Notes: generated by a model not told the origin, from the sequence alone. Counted from the stretch's first letter, positions 18,339 to 27,120 are shown. The stretch: 64,000 nucleotides of DNA from Streptomyces monomycini (GCF_022271435.1 NZ_JAFIQY010000006.1:62001-126000); one strand, 5' to 3'. Made by a program: numbers and translations.

Positions 18339-19634
18339 ATGAGCCATTCCGCCCGCTTCGACCGCGGCCACACCGACGACCTGATGTCCTTCCTCGCCGC
18401 CTCCCCCTCGCCGTACCACGCAGTGGCCAACGCGGCCGAGCGGCTGGAGAAGGCGGGGTTCCGGCAGGTGGCCGAGACCGACGCCTGGGACGGGGAGAGC
18501 GGCGGCAAGTACGTCCTGCGCGGCGGGGCGATCATCGCCTGGTACGTCCCGGAGAGCGCCACGGCAGCCACTCCGTACCGCATCGTCGGCGCCCACACCG
18601 ACTCGCCCAATCTGCGCGTCAAACCCATCCCGGACACCGGCCACCGCGGCTGGCGGCAGGTCGCCGTCGAGGTCTACGGCGGCACCCTGCTCAACACCTG
18701 GCTCGACCGTGACCTGGGCCTGAGCGGCCGGGTCACGCTGCGCGACGGCAGTGCCCGGCTGGTCAACGTCGACCGCGCCCTGATGCGGGTGCCGCAGCTC
18801 GCCGTGCACCTGGACCGCTCGGTCAACGCCGACGGCCTCAAGCTCGACAAGCAGCGCCACATGACGCCGATCTGGGGCCTGGGCGAGGTGCGCGAGGGCG
18901 ACCTGGTCGCCTTCGTGGAGGAGGAGATCGGGGTGCCGGCCGGCGACATACGCGGCTGGGACCTGATGCTCCACAGCATCGAGCCGCCCGCCTACCTCGG
19001 CCGGGACCGCGAGCTGGTGGCCGGGCCGCGGATGGACAACCTGCTGTCCGTGCACGCCGGTACGGCCGCGCTGGTGGCGGTCGCGACGTCCGACGAGGAG
19101 CCCCCGTACATCCCGGTGCTCGCCGCCTTCGACCACGAGGAGAACGGCAGCCAGTCCGACACCGGCGCCGACGGCCCGCTGCTCGGTACGGTGCTGGAAC
19201 GTTCGGTCTTCGCCCGCGGCGGCGCGTACGAGGACCGCGCCCGCGCCTTCGCCGGCACGGTCTGTCTCTCCTCCGACACCGGCCACGCCCTGCACCCCAA
19301 CTACACCGAGCGGCACGACCCGGGCCACCACCCGATGCCCAACGGCGGACCGATCCTGAAGGTCAACGTCAACCAGCGGTACGCCACCGACGGCAGCGGC
19401 CGCGCGGTCTTCGCGGACGCCTGCGAGCGGGCCGGCGTGCCGTGGCAGTCCTTCGTCTCGAACAACGCCATGCCCTGCGGCACCACCATCGGGCCGATCA
19501 CCGCGGCCCGGCACGGAATCGCCACGGTCGACATCGGCGTTGCCATCCTGTCGATGCACTCGGCGCGCGAGCTGTGCGGCAGCGAGGACCCGCACCTGCT
19601 GGCGAGCGCCCTGACGGCCTTCCTGGAGGGCTGA
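18339..19634 (+). CDS. M18 family aminopeptidase
   Basis: A 431-residue cytosolic dizinc aminopeptidase of family M18 (aspartyl aminopeptidase-like, ApeB). Metal-binding segments are visible: VGAHTDSPNL (first His/Asp), FDHEENGSQSDTGADG (catalytic Glu and ligand) and a C-terminal GPITAARHGIATVDIG holding the last His. M18 enzymes are large homododecamers that remove N-terminal acidic or neutral residues. The ATG at 18339 was chosen because the N-terminus MSHSARFDRGHTDDLMSFLA aligns with the family. The SARP gene begins 1 bp after its stop, so the two are likely co-transcribed. Confidence 0.93.
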   Translation: MSHSARFDRGHTDDLMSFLAASPSPYHAVANAAERLEKAGFRQVAETDAWDGESGGKYVLRGGAIIAWYVPESATAATPYRIVGAHTDSPNLRVKPIPDTGHRGWRQVAVEVYGGTLLNTWLDRDLGLSGRVTLRDGSARLVNVDRALMRVPQLAVHLDRSVNADGLKLDKQRHMTPIWGLGEVREGDLVAFVEEEIGVPAGDIRGWDLMLHSIEPPAYLGRDRELVAGPRMDNLLSVHAGTAALVAVATSDEEPPYIPVLAAFDHEENGSQSDTGADGPLLGTVLERSVFARGGAYEDRARAFAGTVCLSSDTGHALHPNYTERHDPGHHPMPNGGPILKVNVNQRYATDGSGRAVFADACERAGVPWQSFVSNNAMPCGTTIGPITAARHGIATVDIGVAILSMHSARELCGSEDPHLLASALTAFLEG

Positions 19635-19635
19635 G

Positions 19636-21642
19636 TTGGACTTCTCCCTGCTGGGCCCGATATCCGTCACCACCGGTGCCGGTGAGCTGGCGCTCGGGCC
19701 CGCCAAACGGAGCAGCGTGCTCGCGCTGCTGCTGTTGCAGCCCAATACCACTGTTCCCCTGGAGCAGTTGATCGACTCCCTGTGGGAGGAGGAACCACCC
19801 GAACACGCCCGTACGGTCGTCCAGGGCCACGTCTCGCGGCTGCGCGCCACGCTGGCCCGCGGCGGCGCCGAGGCGTACGGCATCGAACTGGCCACCCACG
19901 GCTCGGCGTACCTGCTGCGCCTGCCCGAGGAGCTGATCGACGCCCACCGCTTCGCCGAACTGGTCGCGCTGGCCCGCCCCGAGGCGGCGCCCGCCGACGC
20001 GGTGCCGCTGCTGCGCGAGGCGCTCGGACTGTGGCGCGGCCCGGCCCTCACCGGCACGGTCACCAGCCCGCCGTTCGCCGCCGCCGCGCACGCGCTGGAG
20101 GAACAGCGGCTGGCCGCGACCGAGGCGCTGGCCCGGGCGCACGGCGCGCTCGGCGAGCACGAACAGGCCGCGGCGATCCTCTACACGGCCGCGGTCAACA
20201 ACCCGCTGCGCGAGGGGATGGTCGCCGAGCTGATGCGCGCGCTGTTCCGTACGGGACGGCAGTCGGACGCAATGGAGTGGTTCCACCGGACCCGGCGGCT
20301 GCTCGACGAGGAACTGGGCGTCGGCCCCGGGGCGCGGCTCAAGGGCGCCTACGAGGAGATCCTTCGCGCGGAGGAAGCGGGAGCCGGGCGAGGCGGCGCG
20401 GATTCCGGCACCGGCCGAGGCGGCGGTGCGGCGGGCGCGGCAGGCGGCGCGGGACGGGCAGCACAGGGCGCGGAGCGGGAGGCGGGCGCCGCCGACCCGC
20501 GCCGCACCACCGCCGCGGACCCCCGCGTACCCGCCCAGGGCGGCCGCGGCCCCACGGGCGGCGCACCCGGTCGTACCACCGGCCCGCCCGCCGTACCCCG
20601 CCTGCTCCCCCGGCCACCCGCCCGCTTCCTGGGACGGGAGCAGCAACTCGCCGCGCTCACCACCGTGGTGCAGTCCGCCGTACCCGGTGAGAGTCCGCTC
20701 GCCGTCGTCACCGGGCCGGCCGGCGTCGGCAAGACCGCCTGCGCGGTCCAGTGGTCCCACGCGTACGCCGGGGCCTTCCCCGACGGCCAGCTCTTCGCGG
20801 ACCTGCGCGGTTTCAACGAGGGCGCGGCGGCCGAGCCCGTCGAGATCCTGCGCGACTTCCTGCTCGCGCTCGGCACGCCCCCGGACCGCGTGCCGACGTC
20901 CGCGCAGTCGGCCTCCGCGCTGTTCAGGTCGCTGGTGGCCGAACGCCGGCTGCTGGTCGTCCTCGACAACGCGCAGAGCTCCGCCCAGGTACGCCCGCTG
21001 CTGCCCGGCGGCGCGCACTGCGCGACGGTCGTCACCAGCCGCAGCCGCCTGGACGGCCTGGTCGCCACCGACGTCGCCCGGCCGGTGCCCGTCCAGGCGC
21101 TCGGCGCGGCGGAAGGCACCGCGCTGCTCGGGGCGATGCTCGGCGCGGAGCGGGTCGCCGACGACCCGGACGCCGCGCAGGAACTGGTCGCGCTGTGCGA
21201 CGGGCTGCCGCTGGCCCTGCGCGCGGCGGCCGCGCAGCTGACGGCCAGGCCACGCTGGCGGCTGGCCCGCCTGGCCGCCGCCCTGCGCGACGAACGGCGG
21301 CGTCTGGCCCTGCTGTCCGCCGAGGACACCGGGGTCGCGGCGGCCCTGCGGATGTCCGTGGCCCGCCTCTCGGCGGACGACGCGCGCCTGCTCAGCGCGC
21401 TCGCCGCGAACGCCGACGGCCATCTGAACGCGTCCGTCGCGGCGGCGCTGGCCGGTGCCGACCCGGAGGTCATCCAGGAGGGCCTGGACCGGCTCACCGA
21501 GATGCACCTGGTCGACGAGGAGGCCACCGACGTCTACACGATCAGCACGCTGACCCAGCTGTTCGCGCGCGACGAGGGGCCGGCCGGAGGGTCTTCCGGC
21601 GGGCCGGAGGGGAAGCCGGGCGGGGGCTCCGGCAACAGCTGA
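19636..21642 (+). CDS. SARP/AfsR-type regulator with NB-ARC ATPase domain
   Basis: A 668-residue transcriptional regulator. An N-terminal winged-helix DNA-binding domain (about 1-90) is followed by a BTAD domain (about 95-245; RFAELVALAR, then EEQRLAATEALARA). A low-complexity Gly/Ala/Arg/Pro linker spans about 255-330. The NB-ARC P-loop is GPAGVGKTACAVQ near residue 358, with Walker B LLVVLDNAQ near 440. It stops after the helical ARC/winged-helix region with no TPR tail, unlike AfsR. Such regulators activate secondary metabolism or development; no biosynthetic cluster is adjacent. The TTG start at 19636 has GGAGGG upstream inside the peptidase gene end. Confidence 0.88.
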   Translation: MDFSLLGPISVTTGAGELALGPAKRSSVLALLLLQPNTTVPLEQLIDSLWEEEPPEHARTVVQGHVSRLRATLARGGAEAYGIELATHGSAYLLRLPEELIDAHRFAELVALARPEAAPADAVPLLREALGLWRGPALTGTVTSPPFAAAAHALEEQRLAATEALARAHGALGEHEQAAAILYTAAVNNPLREGMVAELMRALFRTGRQSDAMEWFHRTRRLLDEELGVGPGARLKGAYEEILRAEEAGAGRGGADSGTGRGGGAAGAAGGAGRAAQGAEREAGAADPRRTTAADPRVPAQGGRGPTGGAPGRTTGPPAVPRLLPRPPARFLGREQQLAALTTVVQSAVPGESPLAVVTGPAGVGKTACAVQWSHAYAGAFPDGQLFADLRGFNEGAAAEPVEILRDFLLALGTPPDRVPTSAQSASALFRSLVAERRLLVVLDNAQSSAQVRPLLPGGAHCATVVTSRSRLDGLVATDVARPVPVQALGAAEGTALLGAMLGAERVADDPDAAQELVALCDGLPLALRAAAAQLTARPRWRLARLAAALRDERRRLALLSAEDTGVAAALRMSVARLSADDARLLSALAANADGHLNASVAAALAGADPEVIQEGLDRLTEMHLVDEEATDVYTISTLTQLFARDEGPAGGSSGGPEGKPGGGSGNS

Positions 21643-21949
21643 GAACGTCAGCTGAGAGCAGCGACCGGCACGAGGCCGGACGCACGGCCGACGGACCGCC
21701 GGCGGGGACGCCGGAGAGCGGGGGACGGTCCGGAGGGCGGGCGGCAGGGGTGGGAGCGGGGCGTGGCAGTCGGCGCCCGGGGCGGGCCATCGCAGCACGT
21801 GCCAGGGGCTGACCCGGCGTACGCTCCACCCCGGCCCCGAGGGACGGAACGGACAGCACACTCCGAACCCCCACGTTTCCGCAACAAGCCTGCCCCCGCT
21901 CACCGTTCGAACTGTTCCCTTTCCGGCCGCCGCCCCCTACCGTCTCCGG
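21643..21949. other. Gene-free interval between SARP gene and secreted protein
   Basis: 307 bp, G- and A-rich on the plus strand in the first half (GGGGACGGTCCGGAGGGCGG). No coding region, RNA gene or strong hairpin was recognised. The last ~100 bp are less GC-rich and probably carry the promoter of the secreted-protein gene. Confidence 0.5.
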
Positions 21950-22882
21950 ATGCGCATGATCAAAATCCGGTACACGGCCGCGGCCACCGCTCTCGCCTGC
22001 ACGGCCTCCCTCTTCGCCGCCCAGTCCGCCACAGCCCGCCCTGCCGCCCCGGCCTGGCAGAAGGTGGGCGACGGCATCACGTCAGGGATAAGCGGCCTCG
22101 CCGTCGTACCGGGTTCCCGGCCGGGCCGGACCGATCTCCTCGTCGCCCGCGACAACAAGAAACCCGGCGAGAACCGGCTGGCCCTCGTACGCCTGCGCCC
22201 CGGCGACCGCCCCCAGGTCCGTCCGCTGGCCTGGCGGGGCAGCCGCACACCCGCCGACCTGGAAGCGCTCGACGCGGTCCCCGGCCGGTCCGGCGAGTAC
22301 GCCGCCCTGGCCAGCGACGGCACCGGCTACCACCTGCGCCTGGACACGGCGGCGGGCACCGTGCGCGTCCTCGGCACCTTCACCGTCCCCGGCGCCTCGG
22401 AGGACGACAACTACGAGGGCTTCGCGCTCACCTCCCAGGGACACCGGCTCGTCGCCGTGTGGGCCGACCGCGGCGAGGACAGCCGCCCCGGCACCCTGCA
22501 CGCCGCCCGCCTCGACCTCACCCGCCGCGCGTTCTCCGCCCCGGTCACGGCCACCTTCCGCGCGCCGTACCCCGCCGAGCACGTACGGCACGTCAGCGAC
22601 CTGAAGATCGGCGCGTTCGGCGCGCTCACGGTCTCCGCGGCCTCGGACAACGGCGACGACGGCCCGTTCGACTCCGCCCTCTACGACGCGGGTACGGTGT
22701 CCGTGGACGGCCGGGGCACGATACGGCTGACCGTACGGCAGTCCCCGAAGCCCCTCGGCCGCTACGCCGGCCACAAGATAGAGGCGCTGGCCTGCCTGCC
22801 GCACTCCCGCCACGGCGTGCTCGGCACCGACGACGAGAACGCGGGCGGCGCGCTCCGCACCGTCGCCGGCGGACCGTGCTGA
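21950..22882 (+). CDS. Secreted beta-propeller-like protein of unknown function
   Basis: A 310-residue protein with a Sec signal peptide (residues 1-31; cleavage likely after ATA in QSATARPAAP). The mature part has repeated strand patterns typical of a propeller-like or esterase-like-phytase fold: GISGLAVVPGS, then TPADLEALDAVPGRSGEYAA, EDDNYEGFALTSQGHRLVA and HKIEALACLPHS. The repeated E-x-(F/L)-A-L blocks mark blades. I do not recognise a specific enzyme. Mature cysteines are few (two visible). It stands alone between two gaps. Confidence 0.6.
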   Translation: MRMIKIRYTAAATALACTASLFAAQSATARPAAPAWQKVGDGITSGISGLAVVPGSRPGRTDLLVARDNKKPGENRLALVRLRPGDRPQVRPLAWRGSRTPADLEALDAVPGRSGEYAALASDGTGYHLRLDTAAGTVRVLGTFTVPGASEDDNYEGFALTSQGHRLVAVWADRGEDSRPGTLHAARLDLTRRAFSAPVTATFRAPYPAEHVRHVSDLKIGAFGALTVSAASDNGDDGPFDSALYDAGTVSVDGRGTIRLTVRQSPKPLGRYAGHKIEALACLPHSRHGVLGTDDENAGGALRTVAGGPC

Positions 22883-23019
22883 AGCGGCGCCCGGGAGCAC
22901 CGCGCCGGTCCGCGGCCGATCCGCGCCGGTTCCGTTAGGCAAGCGTTAGCCAGGCGCCAGGGGAACACGTCAGGGTGGCAGTACAGCATGCAGCGAACGT
23001 AGCGACCCCGGGAGACCCC

Positions 23020-23718
23020 ATGCCGCGCCACACCGTTACGGAGGCCGCCACCGCCCACAGCGCCCGCCGCCGTGCCGACGGCAGGCGCGCTCGTACCCGT
23101 ACGCTGCGGACCGCCGCCGCCGGACTCACGGCGGTGGCCGCCCTCGGCCTGCTCACCGCCTGCGGCGGGCAGGAGGCGCTCAGGACCAGCGACGCCAAGC
23201 CGTTCCACCCCTTCGGGAAGGACTCCGGCGGCTCGGACGAGCCGCTGGGTCCGGGCATGCCCAGCAGTTCCCGCACCGGCCAGGCCGTCGGCAACAGCGG
23301 CCGCCCGGCCTGCGACGCCTCGAAGGTGGTGGTCGCGGCCAAGCCCGTCCCCCAGCCGCCCGGCCGCCTCCTCCTCCAGGTCACCAACACCTCCGCCACC
23401 GCCTGCGACCTGTACGGCTTCCCGCGGCTGCGGGACGGCGACACGTCCCCCGCCACCGCCCCGAACGCCCGCAGCGCGCCCCGCTCACCGCTCACCCTCG
23501 CCCCCGGCAGCACCGCGTACGCCGCCCTGACGCCGTCCACCGCCGATTCCGCCCCCGAGCGGCACACCCTCTCGGTCGGCTTCACGGACCAGCACGGCCA
23601 CGGCATACCCGGGGCAGGGGCCCGCGCGCACGTCCGGCTGCCCGGCGGTGTCCGCTTCGACGGCTCCGCGCAGGTCACCTACTGGCAGTACGACGTGAAC
23701 CGCGCGGTCCGGCCGTAA
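23020..23718 (+). CDS. DUF4232 lipoprotein
   Basis: About 232 residues. A basic N-terminus, a hydrophobic stretch and the lipobox LLTAC (near residue 45) mark it as a lipoprotein on the outer face of the membrane. The C-terminal two thirds are a DUF4232 domain: a beta-sandwich with one early Cys (RPACDASKVV), a second Cys (ATACDLYGFP), and the characteristic ending VTYWQYDVNRA. Function is unknown. ATG at 23020 has GGGAG upstream; the longer frame from 22975 lacks one. A second DUF4232 lipoprotein is at 34888. Confidence 0.85.
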   Translation: MPRHTVTEAATAHSARRRADGRRARTRTLRTAAAGLTAVAALGLLTACGGQEALRTSDAKPFHPFGKDSGGSDEPLGPGMPSSSRTGQAVGNSGRPACDASKVVVAAKPVPQPPGRLLLQVTNTSATACDLYGFPRLRDGDTSPATAPNARSAPRSPLTLAPGSTAYAALTPSTADSAPERHTLSVGFTDQHGHGIPGAGARAHVRLPGGVRFDGSAQVTYWQYDVNRAVRP

Positions 23719-23722
23719 CGAT

Positions 23723-23793
23723 CCGCCCGCCGGAACGGCACAGTCGGCCATACCGCCCCGCCCGCCGGAACAGCGCAGTCCGGCCATACCGCC
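23723..23793. repeat. Two tandem copies of a 35-bp repeat
   Basis: Two head-to-tail copies, each beginning CCGCCCGCCGGAAC and ending GGCCATACCGCC, with about 90% identity, directly after the DUF4232 gene stop. No coding or hairpin role is apparent. Confidence 0.7.
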
Positions 23794-23885
23794 CCACCCC
23801 CGAATCACGCGATTGGCCCCACCGGCCCCGGGTACCCGGTCCACGACCGGCCCGGAACATCCAATTGCGTACGGAGGCAACAACC

Positions 23886-24116
23886 ATGGGCATCGGATGG
23901 TGCATCGGTCTGCTCGCGCTGGGAGGCATCCTGACCTTCGCGGTGGACTGGCAGATGGCCGGAGTCAACCTCCACCTCGTCGGCCTGATCCTGATGGCGG
24001 TCGGCATCATCGGCATCGCGGCGTACGTCAGCATCTTCAAGCGCCGCCGCATGCAGCCGCCGAGCCCGGCGGCCCCGGTGGTCGAGGAGACTCACCGCAT
24101 GCACTACGAGGACTGA
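23886..24116 (+). CDS. Small membrane protein, DUF6458 type
   Basis: A 76-residue protein with two transmembrane helices (about 3-22 and 28-51) joined by DWQMAGVNLHLVG, which matches the DUF6458 pattern common in actinobacteria. A basic KRRRMQ segment and an acidic C-terminal tail follow. Start is ATG at 23886 with GGAGG ten bases upstream; the seven extra upstream codons encode the ribosome-binding site. Function unknown. Confidence 0.85.
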   Translation: MGIGWCIGLLALGGILTFAVDWQMAGVNLHLVGLILMAVGIIGIAAYVSIFKRRRMQPPSPAAPVVEETHRMHYED

Positions 24117-24185
24117 CACGACTGACACGTCCGCCATGTCCGGCGACCGCAAAACCCTTCGACTCCACGGGCCGTCGCGAAGACC

Positions 24186-24431
24186 GTGAACGCCATGCGA
24201 CAGGACGAGACCTGGGGCGAGGAAACCGCCCGGAGCCACGACACGCTCAGCGCCGGCATGTTCGCGCCCGAGGAGCTGGCTCCGACCGTCGGCCACCTGG
24301 CCGGACTCGATCTCTTGGCCCACTTGGCCGGCTCCGAGCTGGAATCCCGGCGCGCGGGCTGGAAGGGCGCCGGGTTCACGGCCGAGTCGAAGTCGCACGT
24401 TTCGGTTTATCGCCTGGGTGAGGCGGCGTAG
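24186..24431 (+). pseudogene. C-terminal remnant of a SAM-dependent methyltransferase
   Basis: An 81-codon frame whose last 57 residues (MFAPEELAPTVGHLAG..., ending FTAESKSHVSVYRLGEA) resemble the C-terminal lid and last strands of class I methyltransferases of the kind that end in (H)VSVYR. The N-terminal Rossmann half with the SAM motif is missing, and no upstream frame supplies it. It ends 3 bp before the end of the convergent tgmC. Most likely a truncated relic; a small intact gene of unknown function is the alternative. Confidence 0.45.
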
Positions 24432-24434
24432 CGC

Positions 24435-25557
24435 TCATCCCCAGCCGAGACGTTGCCCACCAGTCCCGACGTACAGCCGCATACCGTCGGCCGCCGGGCA
24501 TCCATCCGCCTGCCAACGCGTCACGCGCTCGGTGACCTCGTCCCACAGGCGCACCGGCCCGCCCTGCCGCACCATCCACCGCGTCCCGTCGTGAAAGACG
24601 ACCGCCCACGCCCCGGCACTCACATCGATGACGACATGTTCCGTCCGGCCGCCCCGTTCCAGCGTGATCCGCTGCGCGCGCGGCGCCGCGAACTGTGCGA
24701 CGAACCGAGCCGTCCAGTCATCGAGCACATCCGCGCCCAGCTCGGCGGGCACCGCCCCCCCCCTCGCTGATATCCGGCAGAAGGCCCGGCGGAGGCGGGA
24801 GGTGCGGGCGGGCCAGCATGAACGAAACCTGTCCGCCGAGCACCGGACCACTGGCCGTGCCATCGTCGGAGACCGTCAGCCGTACTAGTTCGGACGCGTT
24901 CAGCCACCCGCCGACCGTGACCAGCACCTCACCCCCGGGCCGGGTCTGTGCGAGCCAGTCGGCCGGCACGGTGTGCACGCCGCATGTAGCGATCACGCGG
25001 TCGTACGGCCCACCCTCCTTGTGTCCCGCGAGCCCGTCACCGACCACAAGGCCGGGCCGGTACCCAGTGCCCGCGAGAGCCATCCCGGCACGGACGGAAA
25101 CCTCGGCGTCGACCTCGACCGTGGTCACGTTCTCCTCGCCGACGGCCTGGCAGAGCAGCGCGGTCGAGTACCCCGTCCCCGTACCGATCTCCAGAACCCG
25201 CGCCCCCTCGGACACCCGCAGGTCTTCGAGCATCCGCACGACCAGACTCGGCATCGTGGATGACGACGACGGGGCCGCGGCGATACGCCCTTCGACTTGG
25301 TCGGGGAAGACACTTCCGGCGACCTGCGTCACGAGGGTGTCGTCTTCGTAGACGCGCGCGAGGGCGCCCGGGGAATCCGCCGCCACAGGCCGATACCAAC
25401 CGCCTTCCTCATACTCGAACCACCCGTGAGAGAGAAACGCCTCACGGGACACCGCCATGACGGCCGCCTCCCATACGGGGCTACGCAGAGCACCGGATGT
25501 GCACAGGTGCTTCACCAGGCCGGCCCGTAGACGTTCCGAGTGCCGGGGATCAGTCAT
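24435..25557 (-). pseudogene. tgmC: PIMT-like methyltransferase of the graspetide system, frameshifted
   Basis: Methyltransferase of ATP-grasp peptide maturase systems, related to protein-L-isoaspartate O-methyltransferase: [17 protein letters not shown] (SAM motif I) and the PIMT-like [17 protein letters not shown]. In characterised graspetides such as fuscimiditide, homologues methylate an Asp to form an aspartimide. The reading frame is intact from ATG 25557 to the run of nine C at 24755-24763 (nine G on the coding strand). There it shifts, and the C-terminal domain ([20 protein letters not shown] to the end GTGGQRLGWG) continues in another frame to 24435. Removing one G restores a 373-residue protein. 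Without it the product loses about 110 residues. The ATG overlaps the tgmB stop. Confidence 0.88.
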
Positions 25558-25660
25558 GCGGGATCGCTCCGTTCTCCAACAGGTCTGCGACAGCTTTGGT
25601 GATCGGGAGTTCAGCCGCGGCTTCGAGCCACGCCCATTGGCCGTTAGGGTTGCACTCCAG
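25550..25660 (-). pseudogene. tgmB: C-terminal fragment of the graspetide ATP-grasp ligase
   Basis: The last 36 codons of tgmB including the shared core: L-E then [20 protein letters not shown] and the end [12 protein letters not shown]. This is the conserved ATP-grasp end, with the metal-binding N and NGQW segment. It is cut from the rest of the gene by the mobile element; the frame continues into element DNA without a usable start, so it is not expressed as protein. The TGA at 25550-25552 overlaps the tgmC ATG region by eight bases, showing tgmB and tgmC were translationally coupled before the insertion. Confidence 0.92.
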
Positions 25661-25670
25661 TTTTCCGACC
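25655..25670. other. Left attachment junction of the element
   Basis: Core CTCCAG (25655-25660) followed by the element arm TTTTCCGACC (25661-25670). Outside the core, tgmB coding sequence begins at once (codons for C-N-P-N-G-Q-W on the minus strand). The arm is the inverted counterpart of the right end with nine of ten bases matching. Confidence 0.85.
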
Positions 25671-25706
25671 GCAGTCGTCAGCATCACGCCTCTGAACTGG
25701 TGCAAT

Positions 25707-25730
25707 ACGTCACGAACATGTCCGTGACGT
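25707..25730. promoter_or_regulatory. 24-bp near-perfect palindrome at the left end of the element
   Basis: Outer arms ACGTCACG and CGTGACGT flank A-ACATGT-C; only one symmetric base pair breaks the palindrome. It lies 46 bp inside the left end and 85 bp before the cargo gene start. Candidate binding site for an element protein or operator of the cargo promoter. Related TCACGAACA and TCACGTACATG words occur near the right end. Confidence 0.5.
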
Positions 25731-25815
25731 GGCTCCTTGTTGGATACCGCCCTCGGCATAGATCGCTGGATGAGATCCTTCGTCGGTTGGAGTCGTAGGT
25801 CACAGGGAGACCGCC

Positions 25816-26523
25816 ATGGCAACAGCTGTACTGGCGCCGAGCCTTCAGTCGAGCATTGATCGATTCGCGCGTTCGCTGATCGTGCCGTCGAGGCTCTTGG
25901 CCCTCCACCCTCGGAAGCAAGGGCACGCGGGGAACGCGGCGGCTCTGGCACCGGCGATCACCCTGGGTGTTCTCTCCGCCTTCGAGGGCTTCGCGGAGGA
26001 CTACTTCGCCACGGTGCTGTATTTGCAGGGCCAGAGCTTCGCTCAGATCGCGAAGAAGATGAACCTCACGAACCCGGATGTGGCCGACATCGAGGCGCTC
26101 GCCTGCCGGGAGTTCCCGACTCTGAAGCCGCAGATCGGTACCGGTTTCACACTGAGTGTCTGGGCTCCTCCGGTGATCGGAAAGACCTTCTGGCAGGAAC
26201 GGGAACTCACTTGGCCGGATGTGAAGCGTGACGCGCAGGGATGGATGCAGGTCCGTCATTGCCTTGCTCATGGGCTGGCCAGCGGCTGGAGCAGTGAAGT
26301 ATGGCCTGGTCCGGTCAGGAAGGATGTGCTGCCAGCCTCCTCCGTGCTGCGCCCGATGAAGGATGGCAAGCACTCACTTGCGCTGCATGGCGCCATCACG
26401 TGCGCTCGCATCTATCGAACGGCAGCCGAGCACCTCGCGGGAGTCGTCGCCGGCCACCTCGGCGAGAAGCTGAGCTGGTCGGCTGTCCCAGAGTTCGAGC
26501 TCCACGCTGCCCCGGCCTCCTGA
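25816..26523 (+). CDS. HEPN-like protein, cargo of the mobile element
   Basis: A 235-residue protein I do not recognise by name. It is largely helical, with AFEGFAEDYFATVLYLQG near residues 55-72 and the motif RHCLAH at 147-152 (R-x4-H), which matches the catalytic signature of HEPN ribonucleases; the ordering of an acidic helix before the R-x4-H helix also fits. HEPN proteins act as RNase toxins or abortive-infection effectors. No antitoxin (MNT) gene is adjacent. It is the only non-recombination gene of the element, divergent from nothing and convergent with tnpC 6 bp away. GGGAG precedes the ATG. Codon use is less GC-extreme than its neighbours. Confidence 0.55.
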   Translation: MATAVLAPSLQSSIDRFARSLIVPSRLLALHPRKQGHAGNAAALAPAITLGVLSAFEGFAEDYFATVLYLQGQSFAQIAKKMNLTNPDVADIEALACREFPTLKPQIGTGFTLSVWAPPVIGKTFWQERELTWPDVKRDAQGWMQVRHCLAHGLASGWSSEVWPGPVRKDVLPASSVLRPMKDGKHSLALHGAITCARIYRTAAEHLAGVVAGHLGEKLSWSAVPEFELHAAPAS

Positions 26524-26529
26524 CACTGC

Positions 26530-27120
26530 TCATGACGGAAGAATCCCTCCTGCGTCGAGCAGCTTCGACTCAAGATCGGCAATCCGCCGGTCTTGGAAAC
26601 GGCTGTTGGAACGTGCTGCCTGGAGGCGTTCTTCGAGGGTGCGCTTGTCCTGGGTGAGCTGGCGTACTCGCTGCTTGAGGTTGGTGTTCTCGCCGGTGAT
26701 GCGTTCGATGGACTCGTCGGTCCACTGCGTTTCCAGGTCACGGACCTGTCCCATGAGCTGGGCGATCCGGCTCCTGTGGGAGCGGACCTCATCGTGGGCG
26801 GCCTTCAGGGCCTCCTCGGCGTTCAGCGCTCGCTCCCGCCACGGGGTTTCTCCCTGGGTGCCGAGATGCTGGTTTGTCGGGCCCGGTGTGGTGGAGCCGC
26901 GGTCGACGGCCTCGGTGATCAGGGCGCGGGCGGCGGGATTCTCGTAGAGAAAAGTGCGAGAGACAACTGCCCGTCGGACAATGGCGGCGACGGAGACAGG
27001 AGCCTTCTGGCGCTTCAACTCTGCGATGGCCGAACGCACTTGGGACAACTTCGTTTGGGTGCGCTGGCGGCGTGCTTCGAGGGCAGCGGCCGTGCGGGGT
27101 GGGGGGATCTGCTCGCTCAC
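26530..27120 (-). CDS. tnpC: DUF6262 / TnpC-like transposition protein
   Basis: 196 residues. The first ~75 form a winged-helix-like domain (ALEARRQRTQTKLSQVRSAI, then VSVAAIVRRAVVSRTFLYEN), and residues ~95-190 are a heptad-rich coiled coil. This plan matches DUF6262 proteins that accompany paired tyrosine recombinases; in Tn554 the third protein TnpC affects efficiency and orientation of transposition. Its ATG overlaps the tnpB stop by four bases. It presumably binds element ends and bridges recombinases, which is inference. Confidence 0.82.
   Translation of the reverse strand: MSEQIPPPRTAAALEARRQRTQTKLSQVRSAIAELKRQKAPVSVAAIVRRAVVSRTFLYENPAARALITEAVDRGSTTPGPTNQHLGTQGETPWRERALNAEEALKAAHDEVRSHRSRIAQLMGQVRDLETQWTDESIERITGENTNLKQRVRQLTQDKRTLEERLQAARSNSRFQDRRIADLESKLLDAGGILPS

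Noticed and set aside
25550..25951. A 134-codon minus-strand frame that includes the end of tgmB
   Set aside because: Only the last 36 codons are gene sequence; the rest is element DNA read in a chance frame, antisense to the start of the cargo gene, with no proper start.
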